Part shown: piece by piece, positions 28,355 through 36,957 of the stretch
Numbering within the stretch: position 1 is the stretch's first letter
How the letters are laid out: each line of letters starts with the position of its first letter
Assembly (NCBI RefSeq): GCF_001699815.1
Contig: NZ_MCGB01000086.1
Coordinates: forward strand, 1-64,000
From: Ralstonia pickettii
GTDB taxonomy: Bacteria > Pseudomonadota > Gammaproteobacteria > Burkholderiales > Burkholderiaceae
Reading direction: 5' to 3'
DNA length: 64,000 nt
Notes under the pieces: model-generated
What the model was told of the DNA's origin: nothing
What the model saw: the letters and a program-made list of their open reading frames with translations, nothing else
Databases searched by the model: none
Made by a program: the position numbers and the translations under genes

Positions 28355-28479
28355 GCATCGTCCGCCGCACCTCTGTGCGCCTGCGCCGCGCACCCGCGCT
28401 TTTGCTGACCTATCCTGTTCGTGCGCCGCTGCGGTTGTCGTCGCAGCGGCTTTCCAACACACGCTGCAGGAGACAAGAC

Positions 28480-28959
28480 ATGGCGGTCCAGCCCATCCCC
28501 GAGGGTTACCACAGCGTCACCCCGTACCTGAGCATCAAAGGCGCCGCGCGCGCGCTCGATTTCTATAAGCAAGCCTTCGGCGCCACCGAACTCGTTCGCA
28601 TGGATGGCCCCAACGGCACCATCGCGCACGCTGAAATCCGCATCGGCGATTCCCCCATCATGATGTCGGACGAAGCGCCGGACACGGTCTGCGCCAGCCC
28701 CGACACGCTGCAGAGCACGTCGGTGGGGCTGATGATCTATGTGCCCAACGTCGATACCGTGTTTGCCAATGCCCTGAAGGCCGGCGGCACGGAAGTGCGC
28801 CCCGTGGTGGACCAGTTCTACGGCGACCGCTCCGGCACGCTTAAAGACCCGTTCGGTCACGTGTGGACGGTGTCCACGCATGTGGAAGACGTGGCGCCCG
28901 ACGAGATGGCCAGGCGCATGGAGAAGTGGACGAAGGAGCAGGCGGCAGCGTCGGCCTGA
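28480..28959 (+). CDS. VOC-family (glyoxalase/PhnB-like) protein
   Basis: A 159-aa protein with two beta-alpha-beta-beta-beta units of the vicinal-oxygen-chelate fold, close to the PhnB/YaeR-like group. Visible text: HSVTPYLSIKGAARALDFYK, RMDGPNGTIAHAEIRIGDS, MIYVPNVDTVFANALKAGG and LKDPFGHVWTVSTHVED. Members are metal-dependent isomerases, dioxygenases or resistance proteins; the substrate is unknown. ATG 28480 has GCAGGAG upstream. It has its own terminator and seems separate from the thi operon. Confidence 0.8.
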   Translation: MAVQPIPEGYHSVTPYLSIKGAARALDFYKQAFGATELVRMDGPNGTIAHAEIRIGDSPIMMSDEAPDTVCASPDTLQSTSVGLMIYVPNVDTVFANALKAGGTEVRPVVDQFYGDRSGTLKDPFGHVWTVSTHVEDVAPDEMARRMEKWTKEQAAASA

Positions 28960-28974
28960 TATCGGCGGTGCAAA

Positions 28975-29010
28975 GAAAAAAGCGCGGACGAGAGCCGCGC
29001 TTTTTTTTTT
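28975..29010 (+). terminator. Rho-independent terminator
   Basis: AGCGCGG/CCGCGCT stem with a 7-nt loop (28981-29001), preceded by A residues and followed by a run of T. It ends the VOC-protein transcript and, being symmetric, could work from both sides. Confidence 0.93.
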
Positions 29011-29182
29011 GTTCCTGCGTTCTCGACTAACTGCCGCGTCGAACATATCCCATCGTTGTTCATTCGTGCCGGCCTCAGGGGCGATGAAGTCAAAGAGTGT
29101 TGAGTCTCGTCGATTTCGTGCGCGCCGCTCCGACACTGGTGGATCTGTGTGCATTTGCATCTTCCACCCTGAGTCCTGCACG

Positions 29183-31599
29183 ATGACTATCCCTGAACAG
29201 GCTCTGCCCGAAACTACCGTCACCGCCCGCCGCCGCTCGTTCTACGGCATCAAGGTGACGGATATCACCCTACCCGGCGGCCCATGCCGCAAGGTCGTCT
29301 ATCCCGCACCGCTGCCCGGCGTCATCATCTTCGTCCATGGCGTCAACTCCACCGGCGAATGGTTCGACGCCGCAGAGGAAGGCCTTTGCAAGGGGCTCAA
29401 CGCCCGCCTACAACGCAACGACGAGCAGGTCGCCTACCCCAAGGAGAGCGGCAAGCTCCGCCCCATGCGCTATACAGCCGAGCTGACGGAAGACGGCTAT
29501 ATACGCCGCGACCTCAAAGCCAACACCTTCATTGAACCGGGCAGCGGCACCAGCCCCGTCATCCGTTTCCGCTGGGGCTACAAAGCCAGCAGCGAAGACG
29601 TCGTCCAGGAAGATGGCACCGTCCGCAACGAGCTTGCGAGTGTGGGCGGCAATATTCTGCTCGACGAGAAAAACGCCTGGGGCGGCGGTCCGTTCGTGAA
29701 TGGCGCCTCCGCTCTGCCGGATCTGTTCGGCAAGGGCACTGACAGCGAAGTTTTGGGCGGTCTGTTTGAACTTCAGCACTTGCAGACCAGTGACCGCCAG
29801 ATCTATAGCGCGCCCACGCGCCACTACCAGGCCTTTGCCGCGTGGCGGTTAGCCAAACTGGTCGCTCGCATCCGCGAGCTGCACCGCGACATCTTCGAAC
29901 GCGATTGCCCCGTCACCGTCGTCTGCCATAGCCAGGGCAACATGGTGGGCTTGGCCTCTGCCTACTTCGGCGCCAACCATATTGAATTCGGAGCGAACAA
30001 AGAAACCGGCGCCAAAGGTTGGGGCGTAGCCGACACCTACGTCCTCGCCAACCCGCCTTACAGCCTGCGCGGTAGCCGCCTGGATAACTTCAGCCAATTT
30101 GACGGCGCAGGCCGCGTCACCTACGACGCGCGCGTTGCAGGCCTCAAGGGCTTCTTCGACATCGTGCGCCACTTCCGGGCCCGGCCCAACACTACAGCCA
30201 CCACGCCGTGGATCAGCTCGGATTCAACGCGTGCCCCAAGAATGGCGACACCCCGCGCACTGCCGCACAGGACAGCGCTGACCACCAGACCAGGGGGCGC
30301 GTCTTCCTCTATTGCTGCCCGCACGACCGCGTCATCTCTGTCTCACCGGTGCAGGGCATGGGCTGGCTTGGCTTGAACGACAAGGATGTGCAAGCCACCG
30401 GGGCTCAGCGCATTCTGTTCCAACGCGTCTGGGCGCAAACCAAGCCGGGTACCCCGTACAAGGTTGGGGCAGAACCCGGCTACCGTTACCGCTATTGGCA
30501 CGACACCATCGGCGCCACGCCGGCCGATGTGGGCAGCGGTTGGGATGACACCACCGGCACCTTCAAACCGCGGAACACCAAGCCCACCTTCTGGACGCCG
30601 TCCCCTGACACCGCGGGCGTTTCCTTCGCCAGGATCTGGGGCGATTCGCGCAAGAGCATTTGGGGCAAGCTGGTCGCCAGCGCTGCCGGCGTTCCAATCC
30701 AAGCCATCATGTGGGGCGGCCAAGCCGTGAAGGGCGCCACCAACGTCAATGCCGACCCAGCGGATGACTGGGCCGTGCTGGTCAATGCCCCCAAGGTGCC
30801 CGGCGGCGGCATCGTGCCCCAAGCCGTCTACCTGCCGCACGGCGCGCCTCGACCCGGCGAGACCTCACATCCGGATGGCGTGCGCACCATCGGCCCCTTC
30901 AACGCGCACAAGGAATCCGCCAGCGATGCGCTGAACCGCAAGCGGAGCATTCCAGAAGGCCAGTTCGACCCCTACGCCGAGCAACGCAAGACCGGCCACG
31001 GCAATGCCGCCAGCGAAGCCGCCATGCGCTACGACCAGAACGCCGGGGTGCGCCAGCGCGCGCGGCGCGAACTCTACAACGACGACGGCTTCCTCAGAAA
31101 GGGCGTGCTCTTTGCGGAAGACGACGTCGAGAAGATGAACGCCGCACAACACCACACCTTGCGCGGCACCACGTTTGGCGCTTTCGAACAGCAAGAGCGC
31201 ACGGCGCTGATGAAGGACGGCGAAGACGCGCAAGCCACCAACCACTCCACCATCCTCACCAACGCCATGCATGCCGAACATGTGCTCGCGTATGACGTGG
31301 ACGTGGGCTTGTGCCACTTCGATGAGTTGTTGATGAACCAGTTGCGGCGGATGGCGGATTGGCGGTGGTGTGAGCCAGTAGACAAGGACGAATACCCGCC
31401 GGGGCGCGATCCCAAGAACGACAGCGAGTTCACGTACTACGGCACGAAGGCAGCGCTCTACGACAACGGCCCGTTGGAGCAACACAAAAACCTAGCGGCT
31501 ATCAAGGGCGCTGTCAGGGCTATTGGCATTGACGACGCGCGAAATCCCGGGCGCTTAGATGCGTACCACACGTCGCCAGACGGACCACGCTACGCCTGA
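29183..31599 (+). pseudogene. Type VI secretion lipase effector, Tle3-like, frameshifted
   Basis: An alpha/beta-hydrolase effector of the Tle3 type, split into two frames. The first frame from ATG 29183 carries GVIIFVHGVNSTGEWFD (oxyanion region) and the nucleophile elbow VVCHSQGNMVGLASAYFG. Near 30175-30195 the coding frame moves by one base, in GGGCCCGGCCC. The second frame continues with HYSHHAVDQLGFNACP, the candidate acid PHDRVISVSPVQGMGWLGL and a C-terminal DUF3274-like part with the candidate His in NHSTI. Together they would make ~805 aa, a phospholipase that attacks membranes of rival cells. As written the nucleophile and the acid/His are on separate polypeptides. There is no vgrG upstream. 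Confidence 0.72.
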
Positions 31600-31608
31600 G
31601 GAACCCAC

Positions 31609-33207
31609 ATGCGCGATTCATTTCATCTCATCGCTTATCGGCGTGCCGTCACCCACGTGCTCGCAGCCGCCTGCTTGTTGCTTTCTGCCTGTCAATCCGG
31701 AGTCCAGATGCCCAATAACAAAACCTACTACCGCCAACCCATCGCCTGGCCGCGCATGCAAAAGCAAGCACAACAAGGTGATCAGGGCCAGGCCCCCGCC
31801 GCAGTCCTGCTGGGGGTGCAATGGCTTAACCCGCTGATGTGGCGGGACTACCCAACCCAATGGAATCTGCTGTGGGCACAAGGGCTCGCACAGCCCAATG
31901 ACGACGACCTGCAGGCGAAGCGCTTCAAGCTGGGCGATGCAGTGGGGCAGCTGACGCTCGGCTTGTCGCGCCATGAACGATTGGAGGATTTTCCACATGT
32001 AAAGCGCGACAGATTCGAGTCGGCATTGAGCAAATTGATTACCGCCCCACTGCTCACCTTCAACGACTACCTGGAGGACGCGAATTATTTCTATTCCCTC
32101 AAGCGGGGTACCAGCCGCCCTAACTACTTCGACCCGAACGTGTTCTTTGGCTTGCCGCGCGAGTGGTTGAACACGCCAACCTACCTTGACGACACTCACC
32201 CCAGTACGGGACAGAAAGACCTTCTTGAAGAGCAAAAGGCCATGGGCATGCCCGCGCCCAGCATCCTCGCCTACGACGCCGCCCATGCCGAAGAACGCAT
32301 GCGCGACTACTGGGTCACGCTGCACAAAGACGACAGGGGTAGGACCGTACGCGGTACGCGCGTCTTTCCGGAAATGATTATTGGCGAGCGCACCCTGTCA
32401 CTGCAGGCAGTGCGGCGGCTGGTGTTTCACGAGATCGCAAGCGACGCCCAAGCCAAAAGCATGCTGCTCAACCCCGAAGGCAGGTTGCCCAACGTCACCG
32501 TGTCGGCAGGCGACACCAACGTCGGTTTCTACAACCTCCAAGACGCCCTCAAGTTCTTGGCGCAACACCCTGACAAGCTGGCGTGGGTATGGAACGTAGA
32601 CGCGCCCAACTACCCCATGGGCGAGCAGACCAACGAAAACACCGCCCTGTTGATCCTCGGCCACCCGAGCGCCGACTGGGGCTACACAGCACTGGCCTCG
32701 TTCTACACCCCGCATCAACACCAAGGCGCCATTGGCAACAAGGCGGCCAACCCAGGTGGAGCATGGACCGGTCTCATGCAAGCCGTGCAAGCGCAGGCCG
32801 CAGAACAGCATCCGGTCGAGCGCGTCTACTACGACGTGCCAAAGCATGCCGACAATGTCACTTCCTTGATGCGGCCGTTGCGCGCCGCTATTCACCAGCA
32901 GTGGCCCGACCTGGACCAGATCGCCAACGTATATAGCGTGGCGGAGCACATGGAGGGACCGGCGCGGGCAGCCAGCTTTGCCGTCAATGCCGCGTTTGCG
33001 GCGGCGTATGCCGACCAGAGCGGCAAGAGTGCTGTCGTCACCAGTGTGGCGGATTCCACCGACAGCTGGGCAGTGCTGATTGGGCCGCCGCCGGGTTGGC
33101 AGCCCAAGCCGCCCGTGACGTACTGGCCGCGCGCACGAGGCGAGAACCGGGCGTACTGGGCTTGGTTTGGGGAACGGACCGACGGCAATAAGGCCAACGT
33201 TCAATGA
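31609..33207 (+). CDS. Tla3-like (DUF2875) partner of the Tle3 effector, lipoprotein
   Basis: A 532-aa protein 9 bp after the Tle3-like gene. It has a lipoprotein signal: hydrophobic HVLAAACLLLSAC with Cys about 25 residues in. The body resembles DUF2875 proteins encoded beside tle3, such as the Pseudomonas Tla3 adaptor: QAPAAVLLGVQWLNPLMWRD, LPREWLNTPTYLDDTHP and WAVLIGPPPGWQPKPPVTYW. Tla3 recruits Tle3 to the VgrG spike. That role is inferred from neighbour and resemblance; an immunity role cannot be excluded. No separate immunity gene is seen. Confidence 0.62.
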   Translation: MRDSFHLIAYRRAVTHVLAAACLLLSACQSGVQMPNNKTYYRQPIAWPRMQKQAQQGDQGQAPAAVLLGVQWLNPLMWRDYPTQWNLLWAQGLAQPNDDDLQAKRFKLGDAVGQLTLGLSRHERLEDFPHVKRDRFESALSKLITAPLLTFNDYLEDANYFYSLKRGTSRPNYFDPNVFFGLPREWLNTPTYLDDTHPSTGQKDLLEEQKAMGMPAPSILAYDAAHAEERMRDYWVTLHKDDRGRTVRGTRVFPEMIIGERTLSLQAVRRLVFHEIASDAQAKSMLLNPEGRLPNVTVSAGDTNVGFYNLQDALKFLAQHPDKLAWVWNVDAPNYPMGEQTNENTALLILGHPSADWGYTALASFYTPHQHQGAIGNKAANPGGAWTGLMQAVQAQAAEQHPVERVYYDVPKHADNVTSLMRPLRAAIHQQWPDLDQIANVYSVAEHMEGPARAASFAVNAAFAAAYADQSGKSAVVTSVADSTDSWAVLIGPPPGWQPKPPVTYWPRARGENRAYWAWFGERTDGNKANVQ

Positions 33208-33225
33208 GCCCGGTACGAGACAGGT

Positions 33226-33585
33226 TCAGCGCGCCTGACACGTCACCTGCACATTGTTCACATCGCCATTGACCGTGCCGCTGCCATTCGTCACCACGCA
33301 GTTGGCCGATGCGGGCTGCGTGCTGATCGTCACCACATAGCTGCCGTCGAACGGCACCAGCCCGCCAAACACGAACGGGCCGTTAGCGGCCAGCGTGAGC
33401 GAATCGCGGCCGTTGTTGAGCAATACGATCGACTGCCCGCCGGGCAGTCCGGACAACGTGCCGCCAATCGAGAAAGCGCTGCCGATGGGCGAGCCCAGGC
33501 TGATGTAGCCATTGCAGGCACCGAGCAGGGCGCACAGCGCTGCCACTGGCAGACAGCGCACCAGCGGGATCGGCAGGCGTTTCAT
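33226..33585 (-). CDS. Small lipoprotein of unknown function
   Basis: A 119-aa lipoprotein: signal ending LCALLGAC, with lipidated Cys at residue 24. The mature part is a small beta-sandwich-like sequence (GGTLSGLPGGQSIVLLNNG, DSLTLAANGPFVFGG, YVVTISTQP) with two Cys (ANCVVTNG, VQVTCQ) that may pair. The pattern is common in surface-exposed Gly/Ser/Thr-rich repeats. AGGGGAG precedes ATG 33585. It lies between the secretion-effector pair and thiD, transcribed with thiD. Confidence 0.7.
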   Translation of the reverse strand: MKRLPIPLVRCLPVAALCALLGACNGYISLGSPIGSAFSIGGTLSGLPGGQSIVLLNNGRDSLTLAANGPFVFGGLVPFDGSYVVTISTQPASANCVVTNGSGTVNGDVNNVQVTCQAR

Positions 33586-33599
33586 GGCGGCTCCCCTGA

Positions 33600-34511
33600 T
33601 CAGTCTTCCTCGACATCCACGTCGAGTGAACGCGGCGCTGCGAGCGGTCGCGGTGCGAACCCGTGGTTCAACGGACCCGCCCCGCGCCCAAGGGCCAGAT
33701 GCCGGCCCGCGCCAATTGCGTGCAGCAGGTAATCGAGCGAGGCTTCGATGGCCGCTTCCAGCGCATCGCCACGCGCCAGATGTGCGGCAATGGCGGCCGA
33801 CAGCGTGCAGCCCGTGCCGTGCGTGTGCGGCGTGTCGATGTAGGTGTGGGCGTAGATGCGCTCGGCGCCGTCGGCGGTGACGAGCACGTCTTGCAGCACG
33901 CCGTCTTCGCTGGCGGTAGACGCGCCGGCCAGATGCCCACCCTTGAGCAGCACGGCGCGGGGCCCAAGCGCCAGCAGGTCGCGCGCGGCGGGCAGCATGT
34001 CGTCGGCGGTGCGCACCTCGCGGCCGAGCAGCGCGCTGGCTTCCGGCAGGTTCGGCGTGACAAGCAACGCGCGCGGGAACAGCCATTTCGCCATCGCCTG
34101 CGCCGTGGCGTCGCTACCAAGCTGCGCGCCGCTGGTGCTGACCATGACCGGATCGACGACGAGGTTAGCGATCGGGTGGCGGTCCAGCGCCGAGAGAATC
34201 GCTTCCACCACCTGCGGCGTGCCGAGCATGCCGGTCTTGGCGGCGTCCACGCCAATGTCGCTTGCCACGGCGTCGATCTGCGCGGCGACGATGTCTGGGG
34301 TGAGCGATTCCACCGCCGTCACGCCCAGCGTGTTCTGCGCGGTGATAGCGGTGATGGCCGACATGCCGTAGCAGCCGAGCGCGGCAAACGTCTTCAGGTC
34401 AGCCTGGATGCCCGCGCCGCCGCCGCTGTCCGAACCGGCGATGGTGAGCACGCGCGGCACGTGCGAGGCGGGAGCGGCAAACGCAGCGAGGGTCGGGTCG
34501 GTGATCGTCAT
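33600..34511 (-). CDS. thiD: Hydroxymethylpyrimidine/phosphomethylpyrimidine kinase
   Basis: A 303-aa ribokinase-fold enzyme that phosphorylates HMP and HMP-P to HMP-PP for ThiE. Motifs are VLTIAGSDSGGGAGIQADLK, DAAKTGMLGT, DPVMVSTSGAQL, LVTPNLPEASALLG, LLKGGHL and the anion-hole THGTGCTLSAAIAAHLARGD. The C-terminal ~35 residues are an extra low-complexity tail. It is on the minus strand 5-6 kb from the thi operon, and no TPP riboswitch is visible upstream of it. Confidence 0.96.
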   Translation of the reverse strand: MTITDPTLAAFAAPASHVPRVLTIAGSDSGGGAGIQADLKTFAALGCYGMSAITAITAQNTLGVTAVESLTPDIVAAQIDAVASDIGVDAAKTGMLGTPQVVEAILSALDRHPIANLVVDPVMVSTSGAQLGSDATAQAMAKWLFPRALLVTPNLPEASALLGREVRTADDMLPAARDLLALGPRAVLLKGGHLAGASTASEDGVLQDVLVTADGAERIYAHTYIDTPHTHGTGCTLSAAIAAHLARGDALEAAIEASLDYLLHAIGAGRHLALGRGAGPLNHGFAPRPLAAPRSLDVDVEED

Positions 34512-34605
34512 GTCGTGCGAATGTTTGGGGGGTGTTTCGCACTATAGCGCTATCGCGGCCGGATCGATGTGCGGGGTCCTGAACCTGATTGGCGAGGGTT
34601 TCCGC

Positions 34606-34773
34606 CTCAAGCGCGAGGCTCAGACCGTGGAACGCGACGGTTTTTGGCTCGAACGCGAGGCTCTGACCGTCGAACGCGACAGTTTCAGCCTGACACGCCA
34701 GGGTCGCAGGATGGGACGCCGTGCCTTCAGGCTCGAACGCAACGTCCGGCCGCTCGAGCTGCAGACGGCGGCA
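34606..34773 (+). repeat. Four degenerate 42-nt tandem units, possible small ORF
   Basis: Four consecutive 42-nt units start at 34606, 34648, 34690 and 34732. Units 1 and 2 are the most alike (CTC-A/G-A-CGCGAGGCTC, then GT-CGAACGCGAC). Each unit is itself two 21-nt halves. On the plus strand they sit in a frame open from ATG 34569 to TAA 34797 (75 aa) and read LKREAQT VERDGFW LEREALT VERDSFS, a 7-residue periodicity like a short coiled coil. On the minus strand the same DNA reads AFEP-type heptads. The plus ORF overlaps the end of the next minus gene, so coding is unproven. Confidence 0.55.
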
Positions 34774-34775
34774 CT

Positions 34776-35471
34776 TCAGTCCATCAGGTCGGTGTAATCG
34801 GCGGCGGCGTAGCGTTGGGCGCGTTCCCACGGAGCCGCGGCGGGCGCCGGCAATGCCGTCACGCGCGTGAGCTTGCGTTGCGTGCCGGTGGCGTTGCGCG
34901 ATTCCACGCGACGCGGGTATTGGCCGGCCACGTCCCAATCGACGGTGACGGTGCGCTCGCCCCGCGTCGCGCGGTAGGTCTGCACGCCATTGCGTACCGG
35001 GCCTTCGGCACGCATGCCTTTGAGCGCGGCCGGGTCGAGCAGGTGATAGGCCGTCGCCCACGAGCCGTCGAAGCCGATGTTGGAATATTCGGCCGGTTCC
35101 ACGGCGTAGTTTTTCTGCTGCGAGGCGCTCACCACGCGCACGGTCAGCGCGCCCTTGGCGTCGCGCTCAATCCAGCGCGGGGCAGTGTCGGTATCGGCGT
35201 GTTTGTGGCCGGCGTGGGCATTGGCGTGGTCATGCTCGGCGTGCGCCGACGCGGGCGGCAGTTCGCGGGCGATCCAGACGCGGTCGCCCTGCCGGTAGAC
35301 GCGCTCGGCAAAGCGGACGTCGCGCTGAATGCCGTCGGCGCCGAGCGACGACAGTTGGTGTTCGACGCGCAGGGCGGTCAGCGAGTTGGACGAAGCCGGC
35401 CCGGCGGCCTGTGCCGTGGCAGCGAGCGCAGCGAGGGCAAACGAAAACAGAATGCGGACAGATCGGGTCAT
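34776..35471 (-). CDS. Exported His-rich protein near alkaline phosphatases
   Basis: A 231-aa protein with a signal peptide (ILFSFALAALAATAQAA, cleavage near residue 23). A His/Asp-rich segment (HAEHDHANAHAGHKHADTD) in the first half could bind metal such as zinc. The rest shows RWIERDAKGALTVRVVSASQ and TVDWDVAGQYPRRVESRNAT but no known domain. It is 75 bp downstream of the alkaline phosphatase gene on the same strand, so a metal-handling link to these Zn/Mg enzymes is a reasonable guess only. Confidence 0.65.
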   Translation of the reverse strand: MTRSVRILFSFALAALAATAQAAGPASSNSLTALRVEHQLSSLGADGIQRDVRFAERVYRQGDRVWIARELPPASAHAEHDHANAHAGHKHADTDTAPRWIERDAKGALTVRVVSASQQKNYAVEPAEYSNIGFDGSWATAYHLLDPAALKGMRAEGPVRNGVQTYRATRGERTVTVDWDVAGQYPRRVESRNATGTQRKLTRVTALPAPAAAPWERAQRYAAADYTDLMD

Positions 35472-35546
35472 ACGAATGCGGTCAGGCTGAAACGAAAAAA
35501 GCGCATGCCGATTGCCACGGCATGCGCATCAATGGAAACGCAGGAA

Positions 35547-36941
35547 TCAGAGGCCCATGGCCGTCTTGACCACGCCGAACACTTTCGTGTTGTCCAGCGT
35601 GCCCTTCAGCGGTGCGCTGCCCGGACCAGAGGAGAACAGCATCACATCCCCGCCGCCGTGCGTTTCCGAACCAGGCGTGCCGAGCTGCACACCCACTTCC
35701 TGGAGGTAATCGTCTGCAGCCGTATCGACCGCGGCCACGTTGTCGCGGGTGGCCTTGCGCGTTGTGCCGCCGTTGCCGAATACCAGCGTGGTGTACGGCA
35801 GGCCGTCGGCGGCCAATTGCGGCTGGCCGGTCTTGATGTCGTTCGACACGCCGAGGATCGGGTTGCCTTTGCGGGGGTAGCCGTTGATCGTCATCGTGTG
35901 GTCGTGGTCGGCTGTGACGACGATGAGCGTGTTCGACAGATCCGCCGTGCCCAGCGCACGCTTGATGGCTTCGTCGAATGCGCCGGCATCTTCCAGTGCG
36001 CGCTTGGCATTGGTGCCGTGTAGCGCATGGTCGATACGGCCACCTTCCACCATCAGGAAGTAGCCCTTGCCGTTTTTCTGCAGCACGCGGATGGCCTTCT
36101 CGGTCATGTCGGCCAGGCTGGGCTCATCCACATTGTTCTTCTTGCGGTCCAGGTCGTAGTTCATGTGGTCCAGGTTGAACAGACCGAGCAGCTTGTTCGT
36201 CGTGGCCGGGTTGACGGCCGTCAGTGCCGTGCCAGTGGTCACGTACGTGTAGCCGGCGGTCTGGAACTGCGCGGTCAGGTCGGTCGTGTCGGTGCGCTTG
36301 CTGCCCGTCGTGCCTTGCGGCAGGTAGTGACGGCGGCCGCCGCCGAGCAGCACGTCCAGGCCATCCTTGAGCGCGGCGTTGTACAGCGCGTTGCCAGGCG
36401 TGCCTTGCGCGGCGATTTGGTTTTCACCGTCGCGGTGGCAGATGTGCGAGTACGTGGCGGCCGGCGTGGCGTGCGTGACGCGCGTGGTCGTGACCGCACC
36501 CACCGACTTGCCGGCACCCTTGGCCAGCTCCAGCAGCGTCACGGCCGGCGTGCCGTTGTTGGCTGGGCACGTGCTGTCTGCACCGCTCACGTAGCCCTTG
36601 CCCGTGGCATCGCTGGCCTTGGTGTCGGCCGACATGGAGATGACTTCGTTGTTCATCTTCACGCCGGTCATGTATGCCGACATCGACGGCGCGCTGTCGG
36701 TGGTCTGCGCATCGTTGGAGTACGTCTTGATGCGGGCCGTGCGCTTGAGCGATTCCATCGTCAGGCGGCCGGCCTCGCCCACCTTGTAGATGCGCGTGGC
36801 AGTGACGGTGGTTGGACCCATGCCATCGCCCAGGAAGAAGATCACGTTCTTGGCTTCACCGGCGGCGTGCGCCTGGGCGCAGGCAGCGGCTGCCAGTGCC
36901 AGCAGGCCGGCGCGGAAGATGCGGTTCGATTGCGTGTTCAT
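35547..36941 (-). CDS. Alkaline phosphatase, secreted
   Basis: A 464-aa PhoA-family phosphomonoesterase with a cleavable signal peptide (GLLALAAAACAQAHA). Conserved parts: KNVIFFLGDGMGPTTVTATR with the metal Asp, TTDSAPSMSAYMTGVKMNNE with the catalytic Ser, RVTHATPAATYSHI, VEGGRIDHALHG with metal ligands, VVTADHDHTMTING and the late ETHGGGDVMLF His. It releases inorganic phosphate from organic phosphates in the periplasm or outside. GAGGG precedes ATG 36941. It lies 17 bp after a paralogue on the same strand; no pho box was identified. Confidence 0.93.
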   Translation of the reverse strand: MNTQSNRIFRAGLLALAAAACAQAHAAGEAKNVIFFLGDGMGPTTVTATRIYKVGEAGRLTMESLKRTARIKTYSNDAQTTDSAPSMSAYMTGVKMNNEVISMSADTKASDATGKGYVSGADSTCPANNGTPAVTLLELAKGAGKSVGAVTTTRVTHATPAATYSHICHRDGENQIAAQGTPGNALYNAALKDGLDVLLGGGRRHYLPQGTTGSKRTDTTDLTAQFQTAGYTYVTTGTALTAVNPATTNKLLGLFNLDHMNYDLDRKKNNVDEPSLADMTEKAIRVLQKNGKGYFLMVEGGRIDHALHGTNAKRALEDAGAFDEAIKRALGTADLSNTLIVVTADHDHTMTINGYPRKGNPILGVSNDIKTGQPQLAADGLPYTTLVFGNGGTTRKATRDNVAAVDTAADDYLQEVGVQLGTPGSETHGGGDVMLFSSGPGSAPLKGTLDNTKVFGVVKTAMGL

Positions 36942-36957
36942 GATTGCCCTCTCCCTC

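Noticed and set aside
28857..29112. Short ORFs between the VOC gene and the lipase gene
   Set aside because: They cover the terminator hairpin and have no ribosome sites; I see no gene in 28960-29182.
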